Source: Leptospiraceae bacterium
GTDB taxonomy: Bacteria > Spirochaetota > Leptospiria > Turneriellales > Turneriellaceae
NCBI GenBank assembly: GCA_025057195.1
Contig: JANWWX010000030.1
Coordinates: 1 to 9,997, forward strand
Direction of reading: 5' to 3'
DNA: 9,997 nt
In this document: positions 1-7,307 of the stretch, piece after piece
Layout of the letters: each line of letters opens with the position of its first letter
Numbering within the stretch: the stretch's first letter is position 1
Notes under the pieces: generated by a model
Seen by the model: only the letters and a program-made list of their open reading frames with translations
Told to the model about the DNA's origin: nothing
The model's database searches: none
Program-made: the position numbers and the translations under genes

Positions 1-153
1 TTTGCCTCTGGATTGCAACATAGCAATAGGATTGGTGTGCTTCGTGGATTTTGCATTTTTAAACAACCAATGCTTGGGTACTTACCATCGGGTGGTTGTG
101 CAAAAACGATTGCAGAGTTATACCGCACGGGGAAACTGGCCTGTGAATTGTAG
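1..153 (+). CDS. Possible 3' end of an upstream gene (partial, uncertain)
   Basis: Frame 1 is open from the left edge to a TAG at 151-153 and would give about 50 residues ending in AELYRTGKLACEL. If real, it is the C-terminus of a gene that begins outside the window and overlaps the GTG start of the next gene by 11 bases, in keeping with the overlapping style of this locus. The evidence is weak. Third-position GC, counted by hand, is only about 38 %, a 50-codon open frame can occur by chance, and I recognise no family. The alternative is that this stretch is a noncoding leader with a promoter. Confidence 0.25.
   Translation, partial: FASGLQHSNRIGVLRGFCIFKQPMLGYLPSGGCAKTIAELYRTGKLACEL
96..124 (+). 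promoter_or_regulatory. Weak sigma-70-like promoter candidate
   Basis: TTGTGC (96-101) and TATACC (119-124) are separated by 17 bases, the ideal spacing, but match the -35 and -10 consensus at only 3/6 and 4/6. They lie just ahead of the GTG start at 143, in the only AT-richer, poorly coding stretch at the head of the gene run. Transcription would begin about 130, leaving a very short leader. This rests on pattern only, and the organism's promoter consensus is unknown. Confidence 0.2.
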
Positions 154-1351
154 AGCCGTCATTTTGTCCATCACCGTCTTCCTGGCCAGCTGTGGCAAAA
201 AAGAGCTACCGCCGGCAAAGCAGCGGCAAGCACTGCCAGAAAATTTCGAGCAGAACGCACGCACCACGGTCTATCCAGGTGCCGAGTGGGATGAAATTGC
301 CCCCGAAAAGGCAGGCATCAACCGCGAAAAGCTCAAAGTCTTGGAGCAATACCTTTTTCCCGAAAAGCTCGATGAGGTGGGGCGCACTGGGATCCGCACC
401 GATGCGTTCCTTCTGGTGCGGGGTGGAAAAATTGTCTTCGAACGCTACGCGCGGCAATTCCACCGCAACCGTCGGCATCTGGTTTGGTCTGTCACCAAAA
501 GCTTTGTCAACACCTTCATCGGCATGGCAGTCTTGGACGGGCGTTTGAAAATTGAAGATAGTGTATCGAAGTACTATCCTGCGCTTTCGGGTGGTGGGAA
601 AGAGGCAATCACCATTGACCACATGCTGCGCCAGAGTTCCGGACTTTTCTGGTCCGAGGGCTATGAGAGCTCGCCGCTCAAATCGTCGGTGGTGGCGATG
701 CTTTATACACGTGGGCGCAACAACATGGGCGCGTTTGCGGCCGCTGAGGATCTCATTTATCCGCCCGGCACGCATTGGTATTACTCAAGTGGCAATAGCA
801 ACTTGCTGATGGCAATGCTGCGCAATGTCTATCCCATCAAAGATGGCAAGGACGAACTGGAAGACCTCATGTTCAACCGGCTTTTCAAAGCAATCGGCAT
901 GCGCTATGTTACCTTCGAGCGCGACGGTGCGGGCATTCCGGTGGGATCATCCTATCTTTATATGACCGCCAGAGACTTGGCGCGCTTTGGCTATCTTTAT
1001 CTCCACGACGGCGTGTGGCAGGGCAAGCGCCTCCTGCCAGAAAAATGGGTGCGCTACACCACGACGATGGCACCGGCCTATTACACCACCGAGCTCCATC
1101 CTGAAGACAAAAAGGACAATCCGGGTGCGCACTGGTATGTCAACCTCGGCATTCCAGAACGCAACCAAGAACCGCCGTGGCCAGATGCGCCCTCCGATAC
1201 TTTTGCCGCGTTGGGCCACTGGGGACAGTCGCTTTTTGTCATCCCCTCGCTGGACATTGTTGCGGTGCGCTTTGGCGACGACCGCGATGGTAGCTTCAAC
1301 AAAAACCGCTACCTTGGCCTCATCAAAAATAGCCTGGAGAAAGCACCATGA
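143..1351 (+). CDS. Beta-lactamase-superfamily serine hydrolase, lipoprotein
   Basis: This is a putative serine hydrolase (Beta-lactamase/PBP4*/EstB/6-aminohexanoate-dimer hydrolase fold) anchored as a lipoprotein. The frame is open to the left edge, but the residues before the GTG at 143 do not look coding. Starting there gives a short leader, MNCRAVILSITVFLASC, with lipobox LASC and lipidated Cys17, and a 402-residue protein. The catalytic motif SVTK (Ser116, Lys119) is present. The second motif appears as YSSGN (Tyr214 to Asn218), and HWGQ at 359-362 stands where KTG is found in beta-lactamases. A typical HMLRQSSGL loop and an MTARDLARFGYLYLHDG helix are also present. The family covers esterases, amidases, D-aminopeptidases and carboxypeptidases; the substrate cannot be told. 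Nothing shows antibiotic resistance. The gene overlaps the next by ATGA (1348-1351), so the two are probably co-translated. Confidence 0.88.
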   Translation: MNCRAVILSITVFLASCGKKELPPAKQRQALPENFEQNARTTVYPGAEWDEIAPEKAGINREKLKVLEQYLFPEKLDEVGRTGIRTDAFLLVRGGKIVFERYARQFHRNRRHLVWSVTKSFVNTFIGMAVLDGRLKIEDSVSKYYPALSGGGKEAITIDHMLRQSSGLFWSEGYESSPLKSSVVAMLYTRGRNNMGAFAAAEDLIYPPGTHWYYSSGNSNLLMAMLRNVYPIKDGKDELEDLMFNRLFKAIGMRYVTFERDGAGIPVGSSYLYMTARDLARFGYLYLHDGVWQGKRLLPEKWVRYTTTMAPAYYTTELHPEDKKDNPGAHWYVNLGIPERNQEPPWPDAPSDTFAALGHWGQSLFVIPSLDIVAVRFGDDRDGSFNKNRYLGLIKNSLEKAP

Positions 1352-1674
1352 TACGGAAGATTTTAAAACGCCTGCTGCAAGGTCTCGGAATTGTGTTGGT
1401 GGTATTGCTTCTTTATGTAGTTTTTAACTGGAAACACTTTGCTGCATTCCCCCGCATCATCTCGGCATTTTATAGCAAAGAATTTTGCTCGTGCTATTTT
1501 GTCACCGAAGGCAGCGAGGAGCAGTGCCACAACTTTGCCCGGCAATGGGTGCCGATCCAGGATTTCCGCCTCGACAAAGAAAAGCGCACAGTGACCGTGC
1601 GCGGTCTTTTTTTCACCACCACCGCATACTACACCGGTGAGCGCTACGGCTGCGTGCTTGAGCCGTGGCGTTAG
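1348..1674 (+). CDS. Small membrane-anchored cysteine-containing protein, unknown function
   Basis: A 108-residue protein that I cannot name. A basic start (MIRKILKRLL) leads into one hydrophobic segment at about residues 12-27, predicting an inner-membrane anchor or uncleaved signal with the rest in the periplasm. The soluble part has the motif FCSCYFV with Cys47 and Cys49, then Cys60 and Cys102. The four cysteines could form disulfides or bind a metal. From memory, similar short CSCxFV proteins accompany serine hydrolases of this type in other diderms, but I cannot verify this. GGAGA at 1336-1340, seven bases before the ATG, is a good ribosome site, and the ATGA overlap with the hydrolase stop indicates translational coupling. 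A structural or maturation partner of the hydrolase is an inference from context only. Its end overlaps the next gene by 10 bases. Confidence 0.78.
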   Translation: MIRKILKRLLQGLGIVLVVLLLYVVFNWKHFAAFPRIISAFYSKEFCSCYFVTEGSEEQCHNFARQWVPIQDFRLDKEKRTVTVRGLFFTTTAYYTGERYGCVLEPWR

Positions 1675-3050
1675 CTTTTACTGGCAGGAAAATCCACATC
1701 GTCGGCGCAGGTGGGGTAGGCATGAGTGCGCTCGCCCTGCTGTCGCAACGGTTGGGTGCGGTGCTCACGGCCTCCGACCAGAATAATTCACCTTACCTGC
1801 AAAAGCTCGAACAGCAGGGCATCCCAACTTGGGTGGGGTCACAGCCGGAGCGCATTCCGCCAGACGCCGAGGTATTTTATTCTTCCGCCGTGCCTGCGCA
1901 GGACCCTGAGCGGCGATTTGCCGAAGACCGCGGGCAAAAGGTTTTACCCCGCCATGCGCTCTTGGCAGAAATCACCCACCATTATTTCACCATTGCGGTG
2001 GCGGGCTGCCATGGCAAGACGACCACGACGGCCTGGGTGGCAGAGCTTTTGCTGCGCGCGGGTTTGGATCCGACAGCACTTGTCGGCGGTACCGTGCGCC
2101 AGTGGCAGTCCAACTTCCGCGCCGGCAACGGGCAATTGGCTGGCCGCCCGCTTTTAGTGCTGGAGGCCGACGAGTCGGACAAAAGCTTCCTTGCGATTGC
2201 GGCCAGTGTGGCGCTCATCACCAATGTTGATCTCGACCACACCGATGTGCACAAAGATATCGAAAGCTTGAGGGCAGATTATCTCACTTTTGTAAACCAA
2301 ACCCAAAAACGCGGTGGCTGGGTGCAGGTGTCAAAAGAATGCGATGCCGAATTGGTGGCCAAACTTAGTGCAGAAGAAAACGCCCTCTGGCAGGCGATAG
2401 GAATAGCACCAGAAAAGCAGGCACTGCGCCATGGCCACGAACTTTATCCCGTGGGCTTGCCGGGCCGGCACAACCTTTTTAATGCCTCGCTCGTGCTGCA
2501 GTTGGGATTAAAACTAAAAATCCCAAACGAAGTCCTCAAGGCCGTGTTGCGCGAATTTTCCGGTGTGGCGCGCCGGCTTGAGCCGATTGCTACTTTTCCG
2601 CAATGGCAGCTCACCGTGATCGATGACTACGCACACCACCCGCACGAATTGGCTGCCTCGCTGGCTACACTGGAGGAACAGTACGCGCATTTGTTGATTT
2701 TTTGGGAGCCACACCGATTGAGCCGGTTCCACCACTTTTATCGGGAATTTGATGCGGTGCTGCGGCCTTATGCCGAGAAGCATGCGGTGTTTGTGTTGCC
2801 AATTTTTGCCGCTGGTGACCGAGCAGAAGACTACCCGCATACGCAGGAAAGGTGGTCAAATTTCTTATGCCCTCCATATCTTCATGTGTCATCCACCGAG
2901 GATTTCCCCCGCACGCGGGAAAGATGGCAAAATAAGAAGATGGCTGCCGTTTTTTGTGGTGCCGGCAAAAGCAGCGAGTTTGCGCAGCAATACGCACGCT
3001 GGCTGTCCACATTTTCTGCCGAATCCGTTTACGCGATAGGGAACGCCTGA
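1665..3050 (+). CDS. murC: UDP-N-acetylmuramate--L-alanine ligase (MurC-type Mur ligase)
   Basis: A cytoplasmic Mur ligase of 461 residues that should add L-alanine to UDP-MurNAc using ATP, the first amino-acid step of peptidoglycan precursor synthesis. The N-terminal UDP-binding Rossmann motif is GAGGVGMSALALL (14-26). The ATP loop is GCHGKTTTT (114-122), followed by EADESD (167-172), ITNVDLDH (185-192), GVARRLEP (300-307), DDYAHHP (320-326) and WEPHR (347-351). EADESD favours MurC over the recycling ligase Mpl, which has EADEYD. Odd points are Cys115 where GTHGKT is usual, Lys173 where ESDGS or ESDAS is usual, GAGK (432-435) where GAGD is usual, and a C-terminal internal repeat (separate entry). 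The GTG at 1665 is the only upstream start, since TGA lies just before it at 1659-1661. It has no clear ribosome site and probably depends on coupling to the upstream gene. It is not in a division/cell-wall cluster here. Confidence 0.9.
   Translation: MALAFTGRKIHIVGAGGVGMSALALLSQRLGAVLTASDQNNSPYLQKLEQQGIPTWVGSQPERIPPDAEVFYSSAVPAQDPERRFAEDRGQKVLPRHALLAEITHHYFTIAVAGCHGKTTTTAWVAELLLRAGLDPTALVGGTVRQWQSNFRAGNGQLAGRPLLVLEADESDKSFLAIAASVALITNVDLDHTDVHKDIESLRADYLTFVNQTQKRGGWVQVSKECDAELVAKLSAEENALWQAIGIAPEKQALRHGHELYPVGLPGRHNLFNASLVLQLGLKLKIPNEVLKAVLREFSGVARRLEPIATFPQWQLTVIDDYAHHPHELAASLATLEEQYAHLLIFWEPHRLSRFHHFYREFDAVLRPYAEKHAVFVLPIFAAGDRAEDYPHTQERWSNFLCPPYLHVSSTEDFPRTRERWQNKKMAAVFCGAGKSSEFAQQYARWLSTFSAESVYAIGNA
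2826..2933 (+). repeat. Diverged 72-base-period internal repeat within murC
   Basis: Two copies of a 12-residue block, EDYPHTQERWSN (residues 388-399, bases 2826-2861) and EDFPRTRERWQN (412-423, bases 2898-2933), lie 24 residues apart. Eight of twelve residues are identical. By hand count the matching DNA is about 27 of 39 bases over the extended unit, so this is an old or selected duplication rather than a recent one. It sits in the C-terminal domain after FAAGD, in a stretch that varies between MurC proteins. Confidence 0.6.
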
Positions 3051-3068
3051 GCTCTTTCCCGGGTCTTC

Positions 3069-3075
3069 AGAGGGG
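3069..3075 (+). promoter_or_regulatory. Ribosome binding site of the efflux channel gene
   Basis: AGAGGGG ends two bases before the ATG at 3078, within the 27-base gap after murC. It is one of the better Shine-Dalgarno matches in the window and fixes the channel gene's start. The rest of the gap shows only a CCCGGG palindrome and no terminator-like hairpin, so read-through from murC is likely. Confidence 0.6.
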
Positions 3076-3077
3076 AT

Positions 3078-4331
3078 ATGCAATTGCAAAAGATAGTGCT
3101 ATGTTCCATTTTTGCGTGGCCGCTTTTTGCCGAAACACTACAGCTCCAAGACGCGTTGGCAAGGGCCCTGGCCCAAAACCGGGAGCTTTTAGCAGCACGC
3201 AAAAATGCCGAGGCGGCACGCTTCAACTACCGCGCAGCGTACGCCAACTTTTTCCCGCAGATCACGGCGGGGGTCAGCTATACGCAAGGCAACTCCGCAA
3301 CTACCGCACAGCTGGCAGCGCTCACGGGAATCTATGAACTTTACTCCGCCTCGCTGGGTGTCAGCCAGAACCTGTTTTCCGGGCTTGCCGATTATTACCG
3401 CATCAAGCAGGCACGTGCCAGTGCTGAGCTTGCCGAAGCCAATTATGCGCAGACGGCAGCACGCGTGCGCTACGAGCTTTTGGCAGCGTGGGCGCAGTGG
3501 CAGTTTGCCTCCGCGCAGCAAAACCTGACCCGCGAGATCCGCAACCGGCGCCAGGAAAATGCGCGCATCATCCGGCTACGTTTCCAAAGTGGCAATGAAA
3601 ATAAGGGTTCGCTGCTTTTGGCCGAATCGTATTTAGCGCAGGCCGAACGCGATTTCAGCCAATCGGTGCGGCAAAAACGCACTGCTGAGGCCGAATTGCG
3701 CCGTCTGCTCAACTTGCCAGCCGAAACCGAAATCATGCTGGAGGGAGAAATAACACTGCGCGAGCCGCCCGAAAATCCGGATTTGGCGACGCTTGCAGAA
3801 AAAACCCCAGAATACCGCCAAGCGCAGGCACAATTGCTCAACGCCGAGGCCACCGCCGATGCGGCCATTGCCCCGTTTTTTCCCACCCTCAATGCTTCGG
3901 GCAATGTCTTCCGCCAGGGGCCAACCTTTTTCCCACAATCCGACCGCTGGTCTGTGAGTGTCGGCATCAGCTACCCGCTTTTTAACGGTGGCCGAGACTA
4001 TTATACCCTCAAGGCAAACCGCAGCAGCCAAGAGGCGGCAAAGAAAAATTGCGAGGCTGTACGATTAGCCCGGATTGCGCGCCTTGAGCAAGCGCTGCAA
4101 AACTGGCGCGATGCCTTTGAAATGGCCAAGGTGAGCCAGGCATTGCTGGAGGCAAGCCAGGTGCGGGCTGAAATTGCGCGCCGGAAATACAACAATGGCC
4201 TTTTGAGCTTCGACCAGTGGGACATCATTGAAAACGAATTGATCAACCGCCAGCGGGCGGCGCTCGAGGCGCGCTACAACCAAAAGCTGGCACAGGCCAG
4301 CTGGGAACAACTGACGGGCGAGGGGCTGTGA
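3078..4331 (+). CDS. TolC-family outer-membrane efflux channel
   Basis: An outer-membrane channel subunit that forms the exit duct of a tripartite exporter. It has 417 residues. The signal peptide MQLQKIVLCSIFAWPLFA has probable cleavage after Ala18, followed by LQLQDALARALAQN, the usual TolC opening. The two structural halves of the family are both visible. In the first, YANFFPQITAGVSY (55-68) is followed by VSQNLFSGLADYYRIKQA (95-112). In the second, APFFPTLNASGNV (265-277) is followed by VGISYPLFNGGRDYYTLKA (295-313). Each pairs a beta-strand region with a long Ala/Glu/Arg-rich helix. The C-terminus ends after the last helix without the long tail of E. coli TolC. The gene overlaps the adaptor gene by GTGA (4328-4331), so it is coupled to the adaptor and MacB genes downstream. 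Identification is secure at family level; substrate is unknown. Confidence 0.92.
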   Translation: MQLQKIVLCSIFAWPLFAETLQLQDALARALAQNRELLAARKNAEAARFNYRAAYANFFPQITAGVSYTQGNSATTAQLAALTGIYELYSASLGVSQNLFSGLADYYRIKQARASAELAEANYAQTAARVRYELLAAWAQWQFASAQQNLTREIRNRRQENARIIRLRFQSGNENKGSLLLAESYLAQAERDFSQSVRQKRTAEAELRRLLNLPAETEIMLEGEITLREPPENPDLATLAEKTPEYRQAQAQLLNAEATADAAIAPFFPTLNASGNVFRQGPTFFPQSDRWSVSVGISYPLFNGGRDYYTLKANRSSQEAAKKNCEAVRLARIARLEQALQNWRDAFEMAKVSQALLEASQVRAEIARRKYNNGLLSFDQWDIIENELINRQRAALEARYNQKLAQASWEQLTGEGL

Positions 4332-5320
4332 ACCAAAAGCGGCATTTTATTCTTCAAAAGCTGCGGCGTTGGCTTTTGCCGGTGCTATTTTTGGTAGTGG
4401 CGATTTTGGCATTTTTTGTCCTCCGCTTGCGTTCTGAAAAATCTGTGCAAAATTATAAAGAAATCCTCCCAGAAAGCCGGCTTTTGCGCACGAGCGTCAT
4501 TAGCACCGGGATGGTCGAACCACAAGGCCGGATCGAAATCAAGCCGCCAGTGCCTGGCAGACTCGAGAAAATCCTGGTGCGGGAAGGACAACGCGTGCGG
4601 CGTGGGCAGATTTTGGCGTGGATGAGTTCGACCGAGCGGGCGGCGTTGCTCGATGCGGCACGCGCCGAAGGCGAAGCCGAATACCGCCGTTTTGCAGAAT
4701 ACTACCGCCCGATTCCACTCAGCGCCCCGATCACTGGCAGCATCATCCTGCGCAACGCAGAACCCGGGCAGACTGTGGCAGCAAACGATGCGCTTTTGGT
4801 CATCGCCGACAGCCTGCAGGTGGTGGCCCGCGTCGATGAGACCGATATTGCGCGAGTCAAAGTGGGCATGCCAGCCGAAGTGGTGCTCGATGCCTATCCC
4901 AACGAAGTGATCCCGGCACGGGTGAGGGCCATTGCCTACGAATCCAAAACAGTCAATAACGTCACTACGTACGAAGTTGAAATAGCCTGTAACCGAGTGC
5001 CGGACTTCATGCGCAGCGGGATGACCGCCAACGTGGCGTTTATAGTGGAAGAAAAGAATGTGGAGCTTGCTCTACCAGTCGCCGCGATCCAGTACCGCAA
5101 CGGGATGCCTTTTGTCTTGGTGAAAACACCGAATGCCAAGCCACGCGAGCAAGATGTCATTTTGGGGATTTCTGACGGTAGTTTCGTGGAAATCACTTCC
5201 GGCATCAGCGCTGGCGCCACTGTGCTCATCCCCACTCTCCCACAAGGTTCGGAGCAGGCGGCCAATCCGTTTTTTCCCATGCGCGGGCCGTCCAAAGGTA
5301 GCAGCAAAAAAATCCATTAA
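4328..5320 (+). CDS. HlyD/MacA-type periplasmic adaptor (membrane fusion protein) with short hairpin
   Basis: The periplasmic adaptor linking the ABC pump to the outer-membrane channel, 330 residues. One N-terminal transmembrane helix (about 15-34) anchors it in the inner membrane. The first lipoyl half is IKPPVPGRLEKILVREGQRV with the turn RRGQILAWM (71-99). The second is LSAPITGSIILRNAEPGQTV (131-150). Beta-barrel and membrane-proximal domains follow, with VDETDIARVKVGMPAEV and FMRSGMTANV (228-236). Only about 30 residues (100-130) join the lipoyl halves, where MacA-like proteins usually have a much longer coiled-coil hairpin that meets TolC. I recall a related group with the same MSSTERAALLDAAR connector, so this may be a subfamily trait rather than a deletion. 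The GTG start overlaps the channel stop, with GAGGGG at 4320-4325 upstream. The stop overlaps the macB start by one base. Confidence 0.9.
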   Translation: MNQKRHFILQKLRRWLLPVLFLVVAILAFFVLRLRSEKSVQNYKEILPESRLLRTSVISTGMVEPQGRIEIKPPVPGRLEKILVREGQRVRRGQILAWMSSTERAALLDAARAEGEAEYRRFAEYYRPIPLSAPITGSIILRNAEPGQTVAANDALLVIADSLQVVARVDETDIARVKVGMPAEVVLDAYPNEVIPARVRAIAYESKTVNNVTTYEVEIACNRVPDFMRSGMTANVAFIVEEKNVELALPVAAIQYRNGMPFVLVKTPNAKPREQDVILGISDGSFVEITSGISAGATVLIPTLPQGSEQAANPFFPMRGPSKGSSKKIH

Positions 5321-7263
5321 TGCTTGAATTAGAAAACACCTGGCGCAGCTATCAATTGGGTGAACACACGGTGCATGCGCTACGCGGTGTGACACTAAAA
5401 ATTGCTGCCGATGAATTTGTCGCAATCATGGGGCGTTCTGGTTCCGGCAAATCGACGCTGCTTTATCTTTTAGGACTGCTCGACCGTCCGACTGCCGGCA
5501 GTTACCGGATTTTGGGCAAAGAGGTTTCGCAGCTGGACGATAACACCCTTGCTGGCCTCCGCACAGCTTTTTTTGGTTTTATTTTCCAGCAGTTCCATCT
5601 TTTGCCGCGGCTCAATGCTTTGGAAAATGCTGCGATGCCGCTGCTTTATTCGGGGAAAAACGGCGATGCCCCGCTCCGCCTTTTGCGCGAGGTTGGCCTT
5701 TTTGATCGAATCGCGCACCGGCCGGGTGAACTCTCGGGAGGACAAAAACAGCGGGTGGCGATTGCGCGTGCACTCGTGAATGCACCGCGTGTCTTGCTTG
5801 CTGACGAGCCGACGGGGAGTTTGGATTCCATTTCCCAACAAGAAATCCTCGATCTATTGTCGATGCTCCACCGCAGCGGCACCGGCATCATTGTCGTGAC
5901 ACACGATGAGGAAGTGGCGAGTTGCGCCGACCGGATCATCCGGCTTCAGGACGGCGAAATTGTGTCAGACCGCAGGCGCAAAAAATATGCACGCGCTGTG
6001 CCGCCTGCTACTTTTCCGATAAAAATCTCCCAACGCCCAAAACTACACTTGTACTTAAAAGCACTTTTGGCCGAGGGTTGGCGGGCGATTGTGGCCAATA
6101 AGCTACGTAGCGCCCTTTCCATGTTGGGAATACTCATTGGGGTTGCCTCCGTCATTGCGATGCTCGCTTTGGGCCGTGGCGCGCAAAAATCGATCGAGGC
6201 GCAACTTTCAGGCTTAGGGGCCAACGTGCTCGTGGTGCGTGCCAGTGCTGTGCGCATCGGCGGCGTGGTGCAGGAATCAGGCCATGCCCGGCTTTTCCCT
6301 GACGATGTGCCCTGGCTCCGCCAGCGTGTGGCGGGTATCCGTGCGATCACAGGCAATGCCTTAGGCCGGGCGCAGGTCAGTTTCGGCAACAAAAACTGGA
6401 GCACTACTGTGCAAGGGACCGGCGTGGAATATGCCACAATCCGCAACGCCACACCATTTTTGGGCCGGATGTTTACTTTAGCCGAAGAACAGTCGCGTGC
6501 CCGAGTGGCGATTTTAGGGCTCACGGTGGTGCGCGAGCTTTATGGCGACCAAAATCCGATTGGCACGACCATCAAGATCAACAAAGTGAGTTTCCAGGTC
6601 ATCGGGGTTATGCCAGCCAAGGGAGGCACTGGCTTCCGCGACCAGGACGACGTGGTGGTCGTCCCGCTGAACACAGCCCTTTTTCGCCTTTTCGGCCGCT
6701 ATCATCTCGATTCGCTCGATGTGGAAGTGGCGCCGGGCTATGATGTCGATACCACTGGTGAAAATATCCGCAATGCACTTTTAACACGGCGCCGGTTACC
6801 ACTGGCGCAGCAGGACGATGCCTACCAAGTGTTGAACCTTGCCGACATCCGCGCAGCGGTGAAGGCCACCTCATCCACAATGGCAATGCTTTTGGCCTCG
6901 ATTGCCGCCGTATCGCTCCTTGTCGGGGGGATCGGCATCATGAACATCATGCTGGTCTCGGTGACCGAGCGCACGGCCGAAATTGGCTTGCGCAAGGCAG
7001 TGGGTGCACGCCGGCGCGACATTTTGCTGCAATTCTTGATCGAAACACTGGTCATTAGCACCACCGGTGGGATTTTGGGGATTGCGCTGGGAATTCTCAT
7101 CGCATTGGCGATGTCTTCCTTGGCGGGTTGGGCTGTGATTGTGAGTGGATTTTCGCTTGTGCTTGCAGTCTCGTTTTCACTTGCTATCGGCCTCGTCTTT
7201 GGCCTATGGCCGGCGCGCAAGGCAGCAGCCCTTGATCCCATCGCTGCGCTGCGTCATGAATAA
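5320..7263 (+). CDS. macB: MacB-type ABC transporter (fused ATPase and permease)
   Basis: An inner-membrane ABC transporter that powers export through the adaptor and channel encoded just upstream. At 647 residues it is close to E. coli MacB (648). The N-terminal ATPase has Walker A GRSGSGKST (38-46), Q-loop IFQQF (88-92), signature LSGGQKQR (138-145), Walker B VLLADEP (158-164), D-loop SLD and switch His195. A linker leads to TM1 (about 264-285), then a periplasmic domain of about 230 residues. TM2-TM4 follow (about 522-546, 573-597, 605-628) with the family sequences GGIGIMNIMLVSVTERT (536-552) and EIGLRKAVGARRRDI (554-568), ending in PARKAAALDPIAALRHE. The family acts by mechanotransmission and exports lipopeptides, toxins or macrolides; the substrate here is unknown. 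The start is TAATG-coupled to the adaptor, with an A-rich run (5307-5313) and no clear Shine-Dalgarno. Confidence 0.95.
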   Translation: MLELENTWRSYQLGEHTVHALRGVTLKIAADEFVAIMGRSGSGKSTLLYLLGLLDRPTAGSYRILGKEVSQLDDNTLAGLRTAFFGFIFQQFHLLPRLNALENAAMPLLYSGKNGDAPLRLLREVGLFDRIAHRPGELSGGQKQRVAIARALVNAPRVLLADEPTGSLDSISQQEILDLLSMLHRSGTGIIVVTHDEEVASCADRIIRLQDGEIVSDRRRKKYARAVPPATFPIKISQRPKLHLYLKALLAEGWRAIVANKLRSALSMLGILIGVASVIAMLALGRGAQKSIEAQLSGLGANVLVVRASAVRIGGVVQESGHARLFPDDVPWLRQRVAGIRAITGNALGRAQVSFGNKNWSTTVQGTGVEYATIRNATPFLGRMFTLAEEQSRARVAILGLTVVRELYGDQNPIGTTIKINKVSFQVIGVMPAKGGTGFRDQDDVVVVPLNTALFRLFGRYHLDSLDVEVAPGYDVDTTGENIRNALLTRRRLPLAQQDDAYQVLNLADIRAAVKATSSTMAMLLASIAAVSLLVGGIGIMNIMLVSVTERTAEIGLRKAVGARRRDILLQFLIETLVISTTGGILGIALGILIALAMSSLAGWAVIVSGFSLVLAVSFSLAIGLVFGLWPARKAAALDPIAALRHE

Positions 7264-7307
7264 CTAATAAAAAATCGACAGCCAAACCAACTCTAGCATG
7301 CCATCCT
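7264..7307 (+). other. 44-base spacer between macB and the solute-binding gene
   Basis: This is the longest gap between genes in the window. It starts AT-rich (CTAATAAAAAATCGACA). I see no inverted repeat that would act as a terminator and no purine-rich ribosome site ahead of the ATG at 7308. TCGACA (7275-7280) matches a -35 box at 5/6, but no acceptable -10 box stands at the right distance. The functional boundary between the efflux operon and the next pair probably lies here, but no promoter can be assigned. Confidence 0.4.

Noticed and set aside
206..775. 189-residue open frame on the minus strand at the left end
   Set aside because: Lies wholly opposite the serine hydrolase, whose catalytic motifs are intact. 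No family resemblance.
143..1351. Reading the serine hydrolase as an antibiotic-resistance beta-lactamase
   Set aside because: The SxxK and YSS motifs define only the superfamily, HWGQ replaces KTG, and the lipoprotein form and context fit esterase or peptidase relatives equally well.
3242..4020. Internal similarity between the two halves of the outer-membrane channel protein
   Set aside because: It is real, but it is the known structural repeat of the TolC family and not a new duplication.
5946..6524. 192-residue open frame on the minus strand inside macB
   Set aside because: Antisense shadow of the MacB TM1 and periplasmic region. Its composition is typical of reverse-complemented GC-rich coding sequence.
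7264..7307. Rho-independent terminator after macB
   Set aside because: The gap is AT-rich at its start but has no inverted repeat followed by a T-run.
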